DNA of 64,000 nucleotides from Chryseobacterium antibioticum. Its GTDB lineage: Bacteria > Bacteroidota > Bacteroidia > Flavobacteriales > Weeksellaceae. The notes under the pieces were generated by a model. It saw only the letters and a program-made list of their open reading frames with translations, had not been told where the DNA came from and made no database searches. A program made the position numbers and the translations under genes. Each line of letters starts with the position of its first letter. Within the stretch, counting starts at the first letter, position 1. This document shows positions 1 through 9,737 of the stretch, piece after piece. Location: positions 124,001-188,000 of the forward strand of contig NZ_JABBGI010000001.1 of the NCBI RefSeq assembly GCF_012927325.1. Direction: 5' to 3'.

Positions 1-639
1 GCTCTTTACCGGGAAGCTTTTTCTTTAAAAAGTTCTTCTAAAAATCAAGACAGCAATTACGAACGACTTGAATTTTTGGGGGATTCTGTTTTGGGTACAA
101 TTATTTCCTGTCATCTGTTCCAGACCTATCCTCAGGCCAACGAAGGATATCTGACCCAGATGAAATCTAAAATTGTTAATAGGAAGAATCTTAATAAATT
201 AGGTGAAGACCTGAAGCTTATCGATCTTTTGCAGAAGCAGGGATCCGCAGCGTTGGGCGAAAATATTTCCGGAAATTTATTTGAAGCACTCATCGGTGCA
301 GTCTATCTCGACTTCCATTATGAAGCCTGTAAAAGGATCATTCTGGAAAGATTGCTGACACCTAACGAAATTAATAAGCTTGAAAATAAAATTGTAAGCT
401 ACAAAGGCCTTCTGCTCGAATGGAGCCAGAAGAAAAAAGTAAATATAAAGTACGAAACCTGCGAAGAAATTCAGGCCAATAAATCCATTGTATTCAGATG
501 CCACGTCTGGTTGGGAGAAGAAAAAATTGCCAACGCGACGGAAACTTCCAAAAAGAAGGCAGAAGAAAAAGCAGCGCAGAGAGCATTTTATATTTTAAAT
601 AAAAAAGAAAACATACTTGGAAATCCAAAAACTTTATGA
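1..639 (+). CDS. rnc: Ribonuclease III, 5' end outside the window
   Basis: Double-strand-specific endoribonuclease that matures rRNA precursors and other structured RNAs. The frame is open from base 1, so the N-terminus is missing and 212 residues are visible. The RNase III signature ERLEFLGDS lies near residues 21-29, followed by the second catalytic helix region (GNLFEALIGAVYLD). A C-terminal double-stranded RNA-binding domain follows, ending in KKKAEEKAAQRAFYIL. An ATG-like reading that begins at base 76 is really an internal leucine codon inside the signature, so it is not the start. The end overlaps the next gene by 23 bases, which suggests translational coupling. Confidence 0.95.
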   Translation, partial: ALYREAFSLKSSSKNQDSNYERLEFLGDSVLGTIISCHLFQTYPQANEGYLTQMKSKIVNRKNLNKLGEDLKLIDLLQKQGSAALGENISGNLFEALIGAVYLDFHYEACKRIILERLLTPNEINKLENKIVSYKGLLLEWSQKKKVNIKYETCEEIQANKSIVFRCHVWLGEEKIANATETSKKKAEEKAAQRAFYILNKKENILGNPKTL

Positions 640-1090
640 TCTAGACGATATAGAATTTGAAGATATTGCCATAGGATTGGTAAGATTAGCAAAAGATGTA
701 CCTGCTCATGAGTTTTTCTACAAAATAAATCAAATCAACGGCCTTACCTTTTCCAGAAAGAAAGATGTGATTATTCACGGGGCGTATTATGATTATTATT
801 TTCCGAGATTTGAAGCTTATCACAAGTTTACAAAGACGTGTTTTACATTCATTTCAAACCAGTCTTCGGAAAGTAAGCAAAAAAAACTGCAGACTGAGCT
901 CTTTACAGAAGAAGAAAACATTAAATTTTTATTAAATAATCAGGTAGATGTAGAATATATTCTGCATACTTCGGAACAAATTCCTGATTTTTCCGTAATT
1001 TTGCTCCCGGAAAATCTTGTGTTTCCGATACAAGATTACACATTAGGTTCTGAAGAGGAACTTTATCAAATTATCCAGTATTATGAATAA
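617..1090 (+). CDS. IPExxxVDY family protein
   Basis: Small protein of unknown function, 157 residues, with no signal peptide or membrane segment. I assign it to the Bacteroidota IPExxxVDY family from its length, its acidic N-terminus (YDLDDIEFED), a late proline-rich motif (LLPENLVFPIQDY) and its usual position between rnc and pyk. The only plausible start is TTG at 617, inside the end of rnc; no in-frame ATG gives a full-length product. It overlaps pyk by 8 bases, so rnc, this gene and pyk are probably one operon. Family assignment is from memory and not searched. Confidence 0.7.
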   Translation: MEIQKLYDLDDIEFEDIAIGLVRLAKDVPAHEFFYKINQINGLTFSRKKDVIIHGAYYDYYFPRFEAYHKFTKTCFTFISNQSSESKQKKLQTELFTEEENIKFLLNNQVDVEYILHTSEQIPDFSVILLPENLVFPIQDYTLGSEEELYQIIQYYE

Positions 1091-2528
1091 GTATTTAAAG
1101 AAGACAAAAATTATTGCAACACTAGGGCCAGCTTCGTCATCGAAGGAGGTAATGTTAGGACTGATGAAAGCAGGTGTTGATATTTTCAGAATAAATTTTT
1201 CACATGCAGACTACGACTTAGTTCGAAATAATATTGAAATTATCAGAGAGCTTAATAAGGAATATGGCTATTCTATAGGAATCTTAGGAGACCTGCAGGG
1301 CCCAAAACTTAGAGTAGGCGTTGTAAAAGAAGGTTCTTACCTGAACCCGGGAGACATCCTGACCTTTACCAATGAGAAAATAGAAGGTGATTCCACGAAG
1401 GTGTATATGACTTACCAGCAGTTTCCTCAGGACGTAAAAGTAGGGGAAAAAATCCTTATTGATGACGGAAAACTGATGTTGGAGGTTATTGAAACCAACG
1501 AAATAGATACAGTAAAAGCAAAAACCATCCAGGGTGGACCATTAAGCTCTAAAAAAGGAGTTAATTTACCTAATACGAACGTTTCTCTTCCAGCTTTAAC
1601 AGAGAAGGATATTCAGGATGCTAATTTCATGCTTGACATGGAGGTTGACTGGATTGCATTGTCATTCGTTCGTCATGCCCAGGATATTATCGATTTAAAA
1701 AAGTTGATCAATGCACATCCGAACGGTAAATTCAAAACACCAATCATTGCTAAGATTGAAAAGCCGGAAGGCGTTAAAAATATTGACGAAATTTTATTGG
1801 AATGTGACGGATTGATGGTTGCCCGTGGTGACCTTGGTGTGGAAGTTCCGATGGAAGAAGTTCCCGCTATCCAGAAAACTCTGGTAGAGAAGGCAAGATT
1901 CTATTCGAAGCCGGTTATTATTGCTACGCAGATGATGGAAACAATGATCAACAGTCTTACGCCTACCAGAGCGGAAGTAAATGACGTTGCCAACTCTGTA
2001 TTGGACGGTGCGGATGCAGTAATGCTTTCAGGAGAAACGTCTGTAGGAAGATATCCGATTCAGGTCGTTGAAAACATGACGAAAATTGTAAAGAATATCG
2101 AAACCACTCATTTTTACCAACATAAAAATGAGCCTATGGAAAAAGATTACAACTGCATCGATGAAAGATTCATTACCAACAGAGTATGTCTTGCAGCGGT
2201 TAGAATTGCTAAAACAACGAATGTTTCTGCTATCGTTACCTTAACACACTCAGGATATACCGCATTCCAGCTTGCCGCTCACCGACCGAATTCACAGATC
2301 ATTGTATACAGTGGAAACAGAAGAGTAATCACAATGTTGAACCTTCTTTGGGGAGTTCATGCGTATTACTATGACATGAAAAAGTCCACGGATGAGACAA
2401 TCATTCAGGTGAATATGCTGACTCATAACCACGGTTATATCGAAAGCGGAGACTTTGTAATCAATATCAACGCTACTCCATCTTATGAAGGCGGTAAAAC
2501 AAATACGTTGAGACTGACGACAGTATAA
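1083..2528 (+). CDS. pyk: Pyruvate kinase
   Basis: Converts phosphoenolpyruvate and ADP to pyruvate and ATP in the last step of glycolysis. The 481 residues cover the usual bacterial length. Visible motifs are the N-terminal KTKIIATLGPASS strand, the Arg-Asn substrate loop (FRINFSH), the barrel motif IIAKIEKPEGV with its catalytic lysine, MVARGDLGVE, and the TPTRAEVNDVANSVLDGADA segment. The C-terminal regulatory domain is present. The ATG overlaps the upstream gene, and a strong hairpin terminator follows. Confidence 0.97.
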   Translation: MNKYLKKTKIIATLGPASSSKEVMLGLMKAGVDIFRINFSHADYDLVRNNIEIIRELNKEYGYSIGILGDLQGPKLRVGVVKEGSYLNPGDILTFTNEKIEGDSTKVYMTYQQFPQDVKVGEKILIDDGKLMLEVIETNEIDTVKAKTIQGGPLSSKKGVNLPNTNVSLPALTEKDIQDANFMLDMEVDWIALSFVRHAQDIIDLKKLINAHPNGKFKTPIIAKIEKPEGVKNIDEILLECDGLMVARGDLGVEVPMEEVPAIQKTLVEKARFYSKPVIIATQMMETMINSLTPTRAEVNDVANSVLDGADAVMLSGETSVGRYPIQVVENMTKIVKNIETTHFYQHKNEPMEKDYNCIDERFITNRVCLAAVRIAKTTNVSAIVTLTHSGYTAFQLAAHRPNSQIIVYSGNRRVITMLNLLWGVHAYYYDMKKSTDETIIQVNMLTHNHGYIESGDFVININATPSYEGGKTNTLRLTTV

Positions 2529-2568
2529 GCAATAAGCAATAAGTAAAATTACTTTTTGGCTACCATAT

Positions 2569-2604
2569 AAAAATTCCCGGAATTTGATATTTCCGGGAAT
2601 TTTT
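2569..2604. terminator. Bidirectional terminator between pyk and the aldehyde dehydrogenase
   Basis: A perfect 14-bp stem (AAAAATTCCCGGAA at 2569-2582, complement at 2591-2604) with an 8-base loop. A/T runs on both sides serve both converging genes. Confidence 0.92.
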
Positions 2605-2663
2605 ATATTAGTGAGTATAATTTTACATTAATACATTATACTTTTTACATCATACATTATACA

Positions 2664-3956
2664 TCAATTTCCCACGATCGTTCTCGCCGTTACAAACTCT
2701 TTTAAAGCCAATAAAGACAATTCCGTTCCATATCCTGAACCCTTGCTTCCGCCGAATGGAAAACGCGGATCAGAGCTCGTCATTCTATTGATATTTACCG
2801 TTCCTGATTCCAGATTTTCGATAAAAAATAACTGACGGTCTGCTTTCTTCGTCCACACGGAATTTGAAAGTCCAAAAGGAATATCATTGGCCATTTGTAA
2901 AGCTTCTTCATCACTTTTAGCGATCATTATCATTCCAAGAGGTCCAAAAAGTTCTTCTTTTAAAATAGGATTTCCTGCCTGAACACGAATTAAACCGGGT
3001 TTAAATTCATTTTCAGAAATTCTTTCCAAAGGAATAATAATTTCCGCACCATTTTCCAATGCCCGGTTGAATTGAGCTTCCAACTCATCGGCAAGGTCAG
3101 GTCTAGCCATTCCCGCTAATTTAGTTTCCTTATTTAAAGGATCTCCAACTTCATACGTTTTATATTCTTCAATGAATTTCGGCAAAAACTCACCTTCAAT
3201 TTTTTCATCAATAATAAATCTTTTAGCGGCAGTACAAGTTTGTCCGCAATTTTGAAGTCTGGATTTCGCTCCTGCTTTTGCAGCAGCATCCAAATCTGCA
3301 TCGTCGAAAATAATGAAAGCATCACTTCCTCCCAATTCCAACAAAGATTTTTTGATATTTAAACCAGCGATTGAAGCGACTTCTCCACCAGCTTTTCCGC
3401 TACCTGTAAGACTCACTCCTTTTACAGCATCATGCTCAAGAATTTCTTTTACAGCTTTATGTCCCACTTCCAGATTCTGGAAAACACCTTCCGGAAAACC
3501 TGCCTCTAAAAGAACCTCTACAATGGCATTTCCACTTCCGAAACAAATTGAAGCGTGTTTCAGAACTACTGTATTTCCAGCCAAAATCGCAGGAACAGCA
3601 AATCTCAATACCTGCCAGAAAGGAAAATTCCAGGGCATTACTCCTAAAATCACACCTTTCGGAACATAATGAACTTCAGAATAAGAAAATTCAGATTCAA
3701 CTTTTTCGGGTTTTAAAATATTTTCAGCATCTGCATAATAATTCATCATCAAAGCACATTTTTCTACCTCAGCAATCGCTTCTGAAATAGGTTTATTCAT
3801 TTCAGTCGTGATGATTCTGCCGAATTTTTCCGAATTATTCTTTAAAATTTCTGCCACTTTAGTGATTAGCTTTTGCTTTTCTTCAAACGGCACTTTTCTC
3901 CATTCTGAAAATGTCTTATCTGCTTGAATAAGCTTATTTTCAATTAACTGTTCCAT
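2664..3956 (-). CDS. NAD(P)-dependent aldehyde dehydrogenase, succinate-semialdehyde type
   Basis: Cytoplasmic aldehyde dehydrogenase of 430 residues, about 20-60 shorter than most members because the N-terminal region is compact. Visible family features are the cofactor-side motif VMPWNFPFWQ, the glycine motif SLTGSGKAGG, the general base in LLELGGSD, the catalytic cysteine in NCGQTCTAAKRF, and the late motifs EELFGPLG and FPFGGSKGSGYG. The closest type I recognise is the short succinate-semialdehyde dehydrogenase group, but the substrate cannot be read from sequence. It stands alone, convergent with pyk and facing the same way as the hut genes. Confidence 0.88.
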   Translation of the reverse strand: MEQLIENKLIQADKTFSEWRKVPFEEKQKLITKVAEILKNNSEKFGRIITTEMNKPISEAIAEVEKCALMMNYYADAENILKPEKVESEFSYSEVHYVPKGVILGVMPWNFPFWQVLRFAVPAILAGNTVVLKHASICFGSGNAIVEVLLEAGFPEGVFQNLEVGHKAVKEILEHDAVKGVSLTGSGKAGGEVASIAGLNIKKSLLELGGSDAFIIFDDADLDAAAKAGAKSRLQNCGQTCTAAKRFIIDEKIEGEFLPKFIEEYKTYEVGDPLNKETKLAGMARPDLADELEAQFNRALENGAEIIIPLERISENEFKPGLIRVQAGNPILKEELFGPLGMIMIAKSDEEALQMANDIPFGLSNSVWTKKADRQLFFIENLESGTVNINRMTSSDPRFPFGGSKGSGYGTELSLLALKEFVTARTIVGN

Positions 3957-4094
3957 AATCTAATTTCTGTTTTAAATTCAAAAATGAATTTATTAATGCC
4001 TTTATTCTAAAAGCATCGTGAAAGTAACAAATTTTGTTCCTTAAAGGGTAAATAAAGGAATGATTTTCTCTATTGAAATAATATAATTTTATCC

Positions 4095-5018
4095 TCAGAT
4101 CATAAACCATTCATTCACAAGACACGCTGCAAGCCTCGTCGTTCTTTCCTGAATATCCAGGGAAGGATTGACTTCTGCTGCATCCAGCGCTATCAGTTTT
4201 TTACTCTTCAAAATATGCCTGTACAAATGCATAAAAGGCGTATCTGCAAAGATACCATTATATGCGGAAGCAGAAACTCCCGGAGCGATTGATGCGTTGA
4301 AAACATCCATACAGATGGTAAGGTAAATAAAATCTACACTTTCCATCAGTTCATCAATGCGCTGATAGATCGAAGGAAGATTTTCAAAAAAGAGTTCATC
4401 GGCAAGGATATATTTCATTCCGTACTGATGCGCTGTATCAAACAGTTTCAGGGTATTCGAATTTCTCTGGATCCCGATGTGCAGTGAGTTGATTTGCCCT
4501 TCCTGTGCAATCTGCCAGAATCCTGTTCCAGAGCTTGCTCCTACCCCATTTTCAGGCTGTCTGTTGTCAAAATGAGCATCGATATTGATAATCCCGATCT
4601 TTTGTTCCGGAAAGGCTGTTTTCACGCCTAAATAGTGGGCATAAGTCACCTCATGGCCTCCGCCCAAAACGAGTGATTTACCCCCTTTCAGCAGTACTTT
4701 TGATACGTTTTTAGCAAGACTATTCTGACTACTTTCCAGGTCACCGTCTTCACAAGTTACATTTCCAAAATCCAAAAGGGAAAAATCCGGGCGGATGACA
4801 GGAAAGTTAGACATATTCCTTCGGATCACATCCGGAGCATCTTTAGCACCCTGCCGTCCTTTATTCCGTCTCACTCCTTCATCTACGGCAAAACCGTGCA
4901 GTACAAAATCATCTGCTGCAATATGGTCGTAATTATGTTCTTCTTTAACTCTTTGGAATATTCTGTGGAAAAGAAGTTCTTCCCCGTCTAATCTGCCTTG
5001 CCAAGTGTCCTGAAACAT
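4095..5018 (-). CDS. hutG: Formimidoylglutamase of the arginase family
   Basis: Hydrolyses N-formimidoyl-L-glutamate to glutamate and formamide, the last step of one histidine-degradation route. Arginase-superfamily manganese motifs are visible: GGGHEVTYAH, NIDAHFDNR, and a C-terminal CMDVFNASIAPG, equivalent to the SxDxDxxDP region. The 307-residue length fits. Assignment to HutG rather than arginase or agmatinase rests on resemblance and on hutI about 3.5 kb away on the same strand. hutU and hutH are not in the window. Confidence 0.85.
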   Translation of the reverse strand: MFQDTWQGRLDGEELLFHRIFQRVKEEHNYDHIAADDFVLHGFAVDEGVRRNKGRQGAKDAPDVIRRNMSNFPVIRPDFSLLDFGNVTCEDGDLESSQNSLAKNVSKVLLKGGKSLVLGGGHEVTYAHYLGVKTAFPEQKIGIINIDAHFDNRQPENGVGASSGTGFWQIAQEGQINSLHIGIQRNSNTLKLFDTAHQYGMKYILADELFFENLPSIYQRIDELMESVDFIYLTICMDVFNASIAPGVSASAYNGIFADTPFMHLYRHILKSKKLIALDAAEVNPSLDIQERTTRLAACLVNEWFMI

Positions 5019-5156
5019 AGGTTTTAAATTAAATTTTAGTTACATCGTTTTATCCGGTAAATCTAAATAATATTGTTTAGATATTAAAACGCTCCTGCAT
5101 TCAATTTCAACAGCGTTCCATGACATCCGTCATTCAATAAAAATGTCCTTTTAAGG

Positions 5157-7172
5157 TTATTCTTTTCCCTGATTGGCATTACTGCTGATAAACATTTCGT
5201 TGCGTTCTTCCGAAACAATTTCCAGAAATCGCTCATAATGCTTGAGGACATCAGAAATCAATTCATTTTTGGTAAAGTACTGCACATCATATCCTTCCCT
5301 TCCATCTCCAAAATAGGATCTTGGATAGTGGGTTTTCTTATTATCCAGATCGGGTAGATTCTCTTCATTCATCATGTATTCAGAAACGGTTTTCACCTTG
5401 TTTTCAACGCCATAAATAAAATTATTGACAACGCCCTGATGAATTTCTATTTCTGTTCTGACAGGATTTTCATAATGATTAATTTTTGCATCGATCCCAT
5501 TGGCTGCAAATTCCTGCTGCAGATCTGTAAAGGCTTCTTTTGTTTTCACCTGAATAAAATGATCTACTGAAGAATTATCTTTAAAGGAAACAATGTTTTT
5601 TAAACGCTCTTTCCAAAATTCGCCTGACCAGGGAACAGTGGATGCAGAAAAGTTGGTATCATAATATTTCTGATCGATAATAAGTCCCTTCATCAAACTT
5701 ACTATAAACAAAAGGACAATGATTGAAAAGGGCAATGCCGTAATTAAAGTCATACTTTGAAGGGCTTTTAAACCACCTGCATTTAATAATAGAAGGGAAA
5801 GAACAGCGAGTAAAATACCCCAGAATACAATTTGCCATTTGGGAGACTTTTTGGCATTTTTAGTAGCGATACTGTTCATTACAAATATTCCTGAATCGGC
5901 GGATGTCACGAAGAAAATAATAATGATGGCAATAACAAAAAAACCGGTCAGGCTCGATAAGGGCATATACTCTAAAAACCGGAACATCAATGCATCAGGA
6001 TCGGATGCCATCTGACTTAATTTTCCGTTGGCCACATTCAGATCGAACCAAATAGCACTGTTTCCAAACACGGACATCCAGATAAAATTGAATAAGGTAG
6101 GAAGTACCAAAACTGCCAGAATAAATTCCCTGATGGTTCTTCCTTTGGAAATTCGTGCGATAAATAACCCTACATAAGGCGACCATGAAATCCACCACGC
6201 CCAGTATAAAATAGTCCAGTCATAGAACCAAGGCAACGCATTTTTTTCGTAAACATGGGTATTGAAGGTAAGGTTGAAAAAATTATTGATATAGTTTCCC
6301 AATCCATCCGTAAAGCTTCCTATCAAATAAACCGTTGGTCCTAATATCAGTACAAAAAGTAAGAGGACAATGACGCCCATTACATTGATATTGCTTAAAA
6401 TCTTTACGCCTTTATCTACTCCGCTAATCGCTGAAAATACAGAAAGAGAAATAAGGCTGATCACAATAATCACCTGATTGGTAAAACTGTTTTCCGCAGT
6501 GATATGGAGTATATTTAATCCTGAACTAATCTGTACCACTCCAAATCCTAACGTCGTGGTCAATCCAAAGAAAGTACAGCATAATGCAAACACATCAATT
6601 GCATTTCCCCATTTACCATTAATCTTATCTTTCAGCAATGGATAAAAGCAGCTTCGTAATGAAAGCGGCAATCTGTATCGGTAAGCAAAATACGATAAGG
6701 AAAGTCCTACCACTCCGTAAATAGCCCAGGCATGAATTCCCCAGTGAAAAAAAGTATATAGCTGTGCCTGTTTTGCCCTGCTAACGTAATGATTATCTGC
6801 AAAAACTTCGGAAGAATAGTGTTGCATGGGTTCTGCCACACTAAAATAAATCAGTCCGATTCCCATCCCTGCTGCAAACAGCATTGAAATCCAGGAAAAG
6901 AATGAATATTCAGGTTTGCTATCGTTAGACCCCAGCTTAATGTTCGCATATTTACTAAACAGCAGATACACTAAAAAGATCACAAACAGAGTGACCGCCC
7001 AGACATACACCCAGTTCAGATTAACAAATATGAACTGTTTAATCTCATTCAGGATATTTTCTGTCGGCTTAGGATATAGGGCCGAAAGAAAACATGTTCC
7101 AATAATAAAAATCAGACTTGGGATGGTTACCCCTTTATTGAAAGTAGATTTTACATTTTTAAATTTCATCAT
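5157..7172 (-). CDS. BCCT family osmolyte/betaine-choline-carnitine transporter
   Basis: Inner-membrane transporter of the betaine-choline-carnitine family with about 12 hydrophobic segments. The BCCT signature is visible around WTILYWAWWISWSPYVGLFIARISKGRTIREF, here split as WTILYWAWWISWSPYVG and FIARISKGRTIREF. A roughly 150-residue hydrophilic C-terminal tail resembles BetT-type regulators of osmotic activation. I place the start at the ATG at 7172 (MMKFKN), because the longer reading to 7202 needs a GTG. It sits between hutG and the DUF695 gene. The substrate is not determined; a link to histidine breakdown is only positional. Confidence 0.9.
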   Translation of the reverse strand: MMKFKNVKSTFNKGVTIPSLIFIIGTCFLSALYPKPTENILNEIKQFIFVNLNWVYVWAVTLFVIFLVYLLFSKYANIKLGSNDSKPEYSFFSWISMLFAAGMGIGLIYFSVAEPMQHYSSEVFADNHYVSRAKQAQLYTFFHWGIHAWAIYGVVGLSLSYFAYRYRLPLSLRSCFYPLLKDKINGKWGNAIDVFALCCTFFGLTTTLGFGVVQISSGLNILHITAENSFTNQVIIVISLISLSVFSAISGVDKGVKILSNINVMGVIVLLLFVLILGPTVYLIGSFTDGLGNYINNFFNLTFNTHVYEKNALPWFYDWTILYWAWWISWSPYVGLFIARISKGRTIREFILAVLVLPTLFNFIWMSVFGNSAIWFDLNVANGKLSQMASDPDALMFRFLEYMPLSSLTGFFVIAIIIIFFVTSADSGIFVMNSIATKNAKKSPKWQIVFWGILLAVLSLLLLNAGGLKALQSMTLITALPFSIIVLLFIVSLMKGLIIDQKYYDTNFSASTVPWSGEFWKERLKNIVSFKDNSSVDHFIQVKTKEAFTDLQQEFAANGIDAKINHYENPVRTEIEIHQGVVNNFIYGVENKVKTVSEYMMNEENLPDLDNKKTHYPRSYFGDGREGYDVQYFTKNELISDVLKHYERFLEIVSEERNEMFISSNANQGKE

Positions 7173-7405
7173 ATTTATTTTCGTATTAATATTGACAGAC
7201 ACCTGGCATAGCCCCGGTAGAAGTACTCAAAGAAATAATATGACTGCGTTATTTTCCTTATCAAGGATGTACTTAAGAACTATAGAAAATTACTGTTTTA
7301 TACAATGAATCAACAGTAATGGGGGCACAATATAAGAAAACTTATATAAAAAATAAAAATCGAAGGCTGTTATTCCGCCTCATCTACCTTTTCAAAAAAT
7401 CTGAT

Positions 7406-8503
7406 TTAATTTACATTATAGTGTTCAAAACTCTGCCAGTATTTATCTTTATAAATTTCGAGTGAAATTTTATATTGAGGGTTTTCTTTTATGATCTGAT
7501 CAAAGACTTTTGAGGGTTGTCTGAAATCTTTGCTGGCAAAATAAATACTTTTACAACTGTCTGCCGTTTCTCTCCCGATGTACAGATGCCCATCTTTAGG
7601 AGTGAGAACTTCCACTGCATAATCTTCGATGATGTTCATGGTATTGTAATCTTTTTCTTCCGGGAAACCATCATTTCTGCTTCCGTCATAAGAAAATTTC
7701 AGAACTGAGATCCACGGATAGGAAGCTTTTGCATCATATTTTAATAAAGAAGCATTCACCGTAGCCATAAGAGGCATCCCATTTTCTAAAGTGGCTTCAA
7801 GAAGAGAAAACTGGTCTTCATTTTCTAAAATCTGCGAATCTTTATACTTTTCTGTAAATTCTCTTTCTCTCCAGAGAAGAAATTCCCTTAGCTTTTCTAT
7901 AGGGATCAGTTCCTGCTCCGCTTCGTTTTTACCGATAATGCTAAAGGTATCTATTTGAGTGGCAAAATTCAGTTCGCCGAGGAAGTTATCCAGAAAAATA
8001 CAGATTCCCGTCGTAGCTGATTCTCTGTTTTCTTCGGTTAAATTTTCATAAACAAAGGCCAGGTCTATCTCATCCGGATAACCATCTATGTCGTTAGAGT
8101 AAAAGTATATATTGTTTTTTGTAAACTCACAGTCATTCATTCTCACCCCAACATTTTCAATATTTGTTTCAGGTTTGAGAGCGGTAAATTTCCAATGATC
8201 AATCTTTGGAGCAGCAGCAATAAGTTCTTCAGCAAAAATTATTTTTTTCACATCTCCTTCTACCGTAATAATAAGTTCTGCTGTATTTTCATCACACATT
8301 CCTGCAAGGAAATAATAACCATCGTTGATCTTGCGAAGTTCTGGAGACATGACATCAAAGAATTGCTCTTCAATATGTTCTCTACCTTTTACCACTTCAA
8401 AAAAAGTCTTTTCTTTTGTCAAAAACCAATCCCAAAACTCGTTATAGGTTCTGGTCTCTTTTTCCGGCTGTTTTTTGCCCAAAAGTTTATCAAATAATCC
8501 CAT
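7406..8503 (-). CDS. DUF695 domain-containing protein
   Basis: Predicted soluble cytoplasmic protein of 365 residues, without signal peptide or membrane segment and rich in acidic and aromatic residues. The N-terminal part (EFWDWFLTKEKTFF) and the region from about residue 225 (LLWREREFTEKYKDS, then MATVNASL) resemble DUF695-type proteins. Function is unknown. It ends 2 bases upstream of hutI in map order, so it lies immediately downstream of hutI and is probably cotranscribed with it. Confidence 0.6.
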   Translation of the reverse strand: MGLFDKLLGKKQPEKETRTYNEFWDWFLTKEKTFFEVVKGREHIEEQFFDVMSPELRKINDGYYFLAGMCDENTAELIITVEGDVKKIIFAEELIAAAPKIDHWKFTALKPETNIENVGVRMNDCEFTKNNIYFYSNDIDGYPDEIDLAFVYENLTEENRESATTGICIFLDNFLGELNFATQIDTFSIIGKNEAEQELIPIEKLREFLLWREREFTEKYKDSQILENEDQFSLLEATLENGMPLMATVNASLLKYDAKASYPWISVLKFSYDGSRNDGFPEEKDYNTMNIIEDYAVEVLTPKDGHLYIGRETADSCKSIYFASKDFRQPSKVFDQIIKENPQYKISLEIYKDKYWQSFEHYNVN

Positions 8504-8505
8504 AT

Positions 8506-9732
8506 CTAATGAACTTGATTTCCATTGATATACACGTTCTCTGCTTTCAGGCTTCCTTGATTGTAGAGCACATTCTGGAAGTTATCCGTTTTAAAAGTCA
8601 CAAAATCTGCCTTTTTACCGGCTTCCAGTTTTCCTATGTCTTCAAGACCTAAGGCATATGCAGCACGGAAGGTCATTCCTGCCAACACTTCAGCTGTTGT
8701 TAATTTTTCAAATGTTGCTAAAATGGAAGCTTGGATAATTAAATTTCCCATGGGTGCAGATCCCGGATTCCAGTCACTGGCAATCGCTACGATGGCACCT
8801 GCATCCAATAATTTTCTGGCCGGTGTGAATTTTTCTCCCAATCCTAAACTTGCTCCCGGAAGTGCTGTTGCTACAGTATCTGATTTAGCTAAAAAATCAA
8901 TATCTTCATCAATAGTCGCTTCCAGATGGTCTGCAGATTTAGCCCCTACTTCTACTGCTATTCTAGAACTTCCCGGTGTAAACTGGTCTGCATGAACAGT
9001 AATATCAAAACCTAAATCCTTAGTTTTAAGTAAAAAATCTTTACTTTCTTCAGGCTGGAAAGCAGATTTCTCAATAAATATATCTACACGTGTTGCAAGT
9101 TCTTCTTCTTTTACTTTAGGTAAAATTTCGGTAAGGATATACTCTAAATATTCCTGATTGCTTCCTTCAAAATCTCTAGGCTTAAGGTGTGCAGAAAGAC
9201 ATGTAGGAACCAGTTTAGCTTCGGTCTGTCCTTGTGCTTTTTTAATTATCCTAAGCATTTTCAGTTCATTCTCTACATCCAATCCGTAACCGCTTTTTAC
9301 TTCAATGGTTGTAATTCCCAATGCTATCAGGAAGTTGATTCTTTCCAGCAAAGTTTTTAGTAATTCTTCTTCCGAAGCACTTCTTGTATGCTGTACAGAA
9401 CTCCAGATTCCCCCACCGCTTTCAGCGATTTCCAGATATGTTTTTCCTGCATTACGCATGGCAAAATCATTGGCCCGGTTTCCTCCAAAACAGATATGGG
9501 TATGTGAGTCTACCAATCCGGGAAGAACAATCTGCTGCCCTTCAATGGTTTCTATGTTTATATTTTGATTTTCATATTTCAGTGTTTCGAAATTTCCAAT
9601 TTCCTGGATGGTACCGTCATTCACTACAATTCCTCCGTCTACGACAATATCGATCTGCTCATCGGAAAGTTTTCCTCTTAAAGGAAGATTGGCCAATGTT
9701 ACGATCTGTTTGAAAGGTCCTATTAATTTCAT
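8506..9732 (-). CDS. hutI: Imidazolonepropionase
   Basis: Opens the ring of 4-imidazolone-5-propionate to give N-formimidoyl-L-glutamate, the third step of histidine degradation and the substrate of HutG. The 408 residues show amidohydrolase metal motifs: DSHTHICFGG near the N-terminus, the conserved VKSGYGLDVENELKML region, a central ITVHADQF histidine and SADHLEAT, plus the late IASDWNPGS aspartate. Length and motifs fit the family well. The gene starts with ATG and is closely followed by the DUF695 gene. Confidence 0.95.
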   Translation of the reverse strand: MKLIGPFKQIVTLANLPLRGKLSDEQIDIVVDGGIVVNDGTIQEIGNFETLKYENQNINIETIEGQQIVLPGLVDSHTHICFGGNRANDFAMRNAGKTYLEIAESGGGIWSSVQHTRSASEEELLKTLLERINFLIALGITTIEVKSGYGLDVENELKMLRIIKKAQGQTEAKLVPTCLSAHLKPRDFEGSNQEYLEYILTEILPKVKEEELATRVDIFIEKSAFQPEESKDFLLKTKDLGFDITVHADQFTPGSSRIAVEVGAKSADHLEATIDEDIDFLAKSDTVATALPGASLGLGEKFTPARKLLDAGAIVAIASDWNPGSAPMGNLIIQASILATFEKLTTAEVLAGMTFRAAYALGLEDIGKLEAGKKADFVTFKTDNFQNVLYNQGSLKAENVYINGNQVH

Positions 9733-9737
9733 TAGTT

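Noticed and set aside
2664-9732. Complete hut operon
   Set aside because: Only hutG and hutI are present; hutH, hutU and a hut regulator are absent and unrelated genes lie between.
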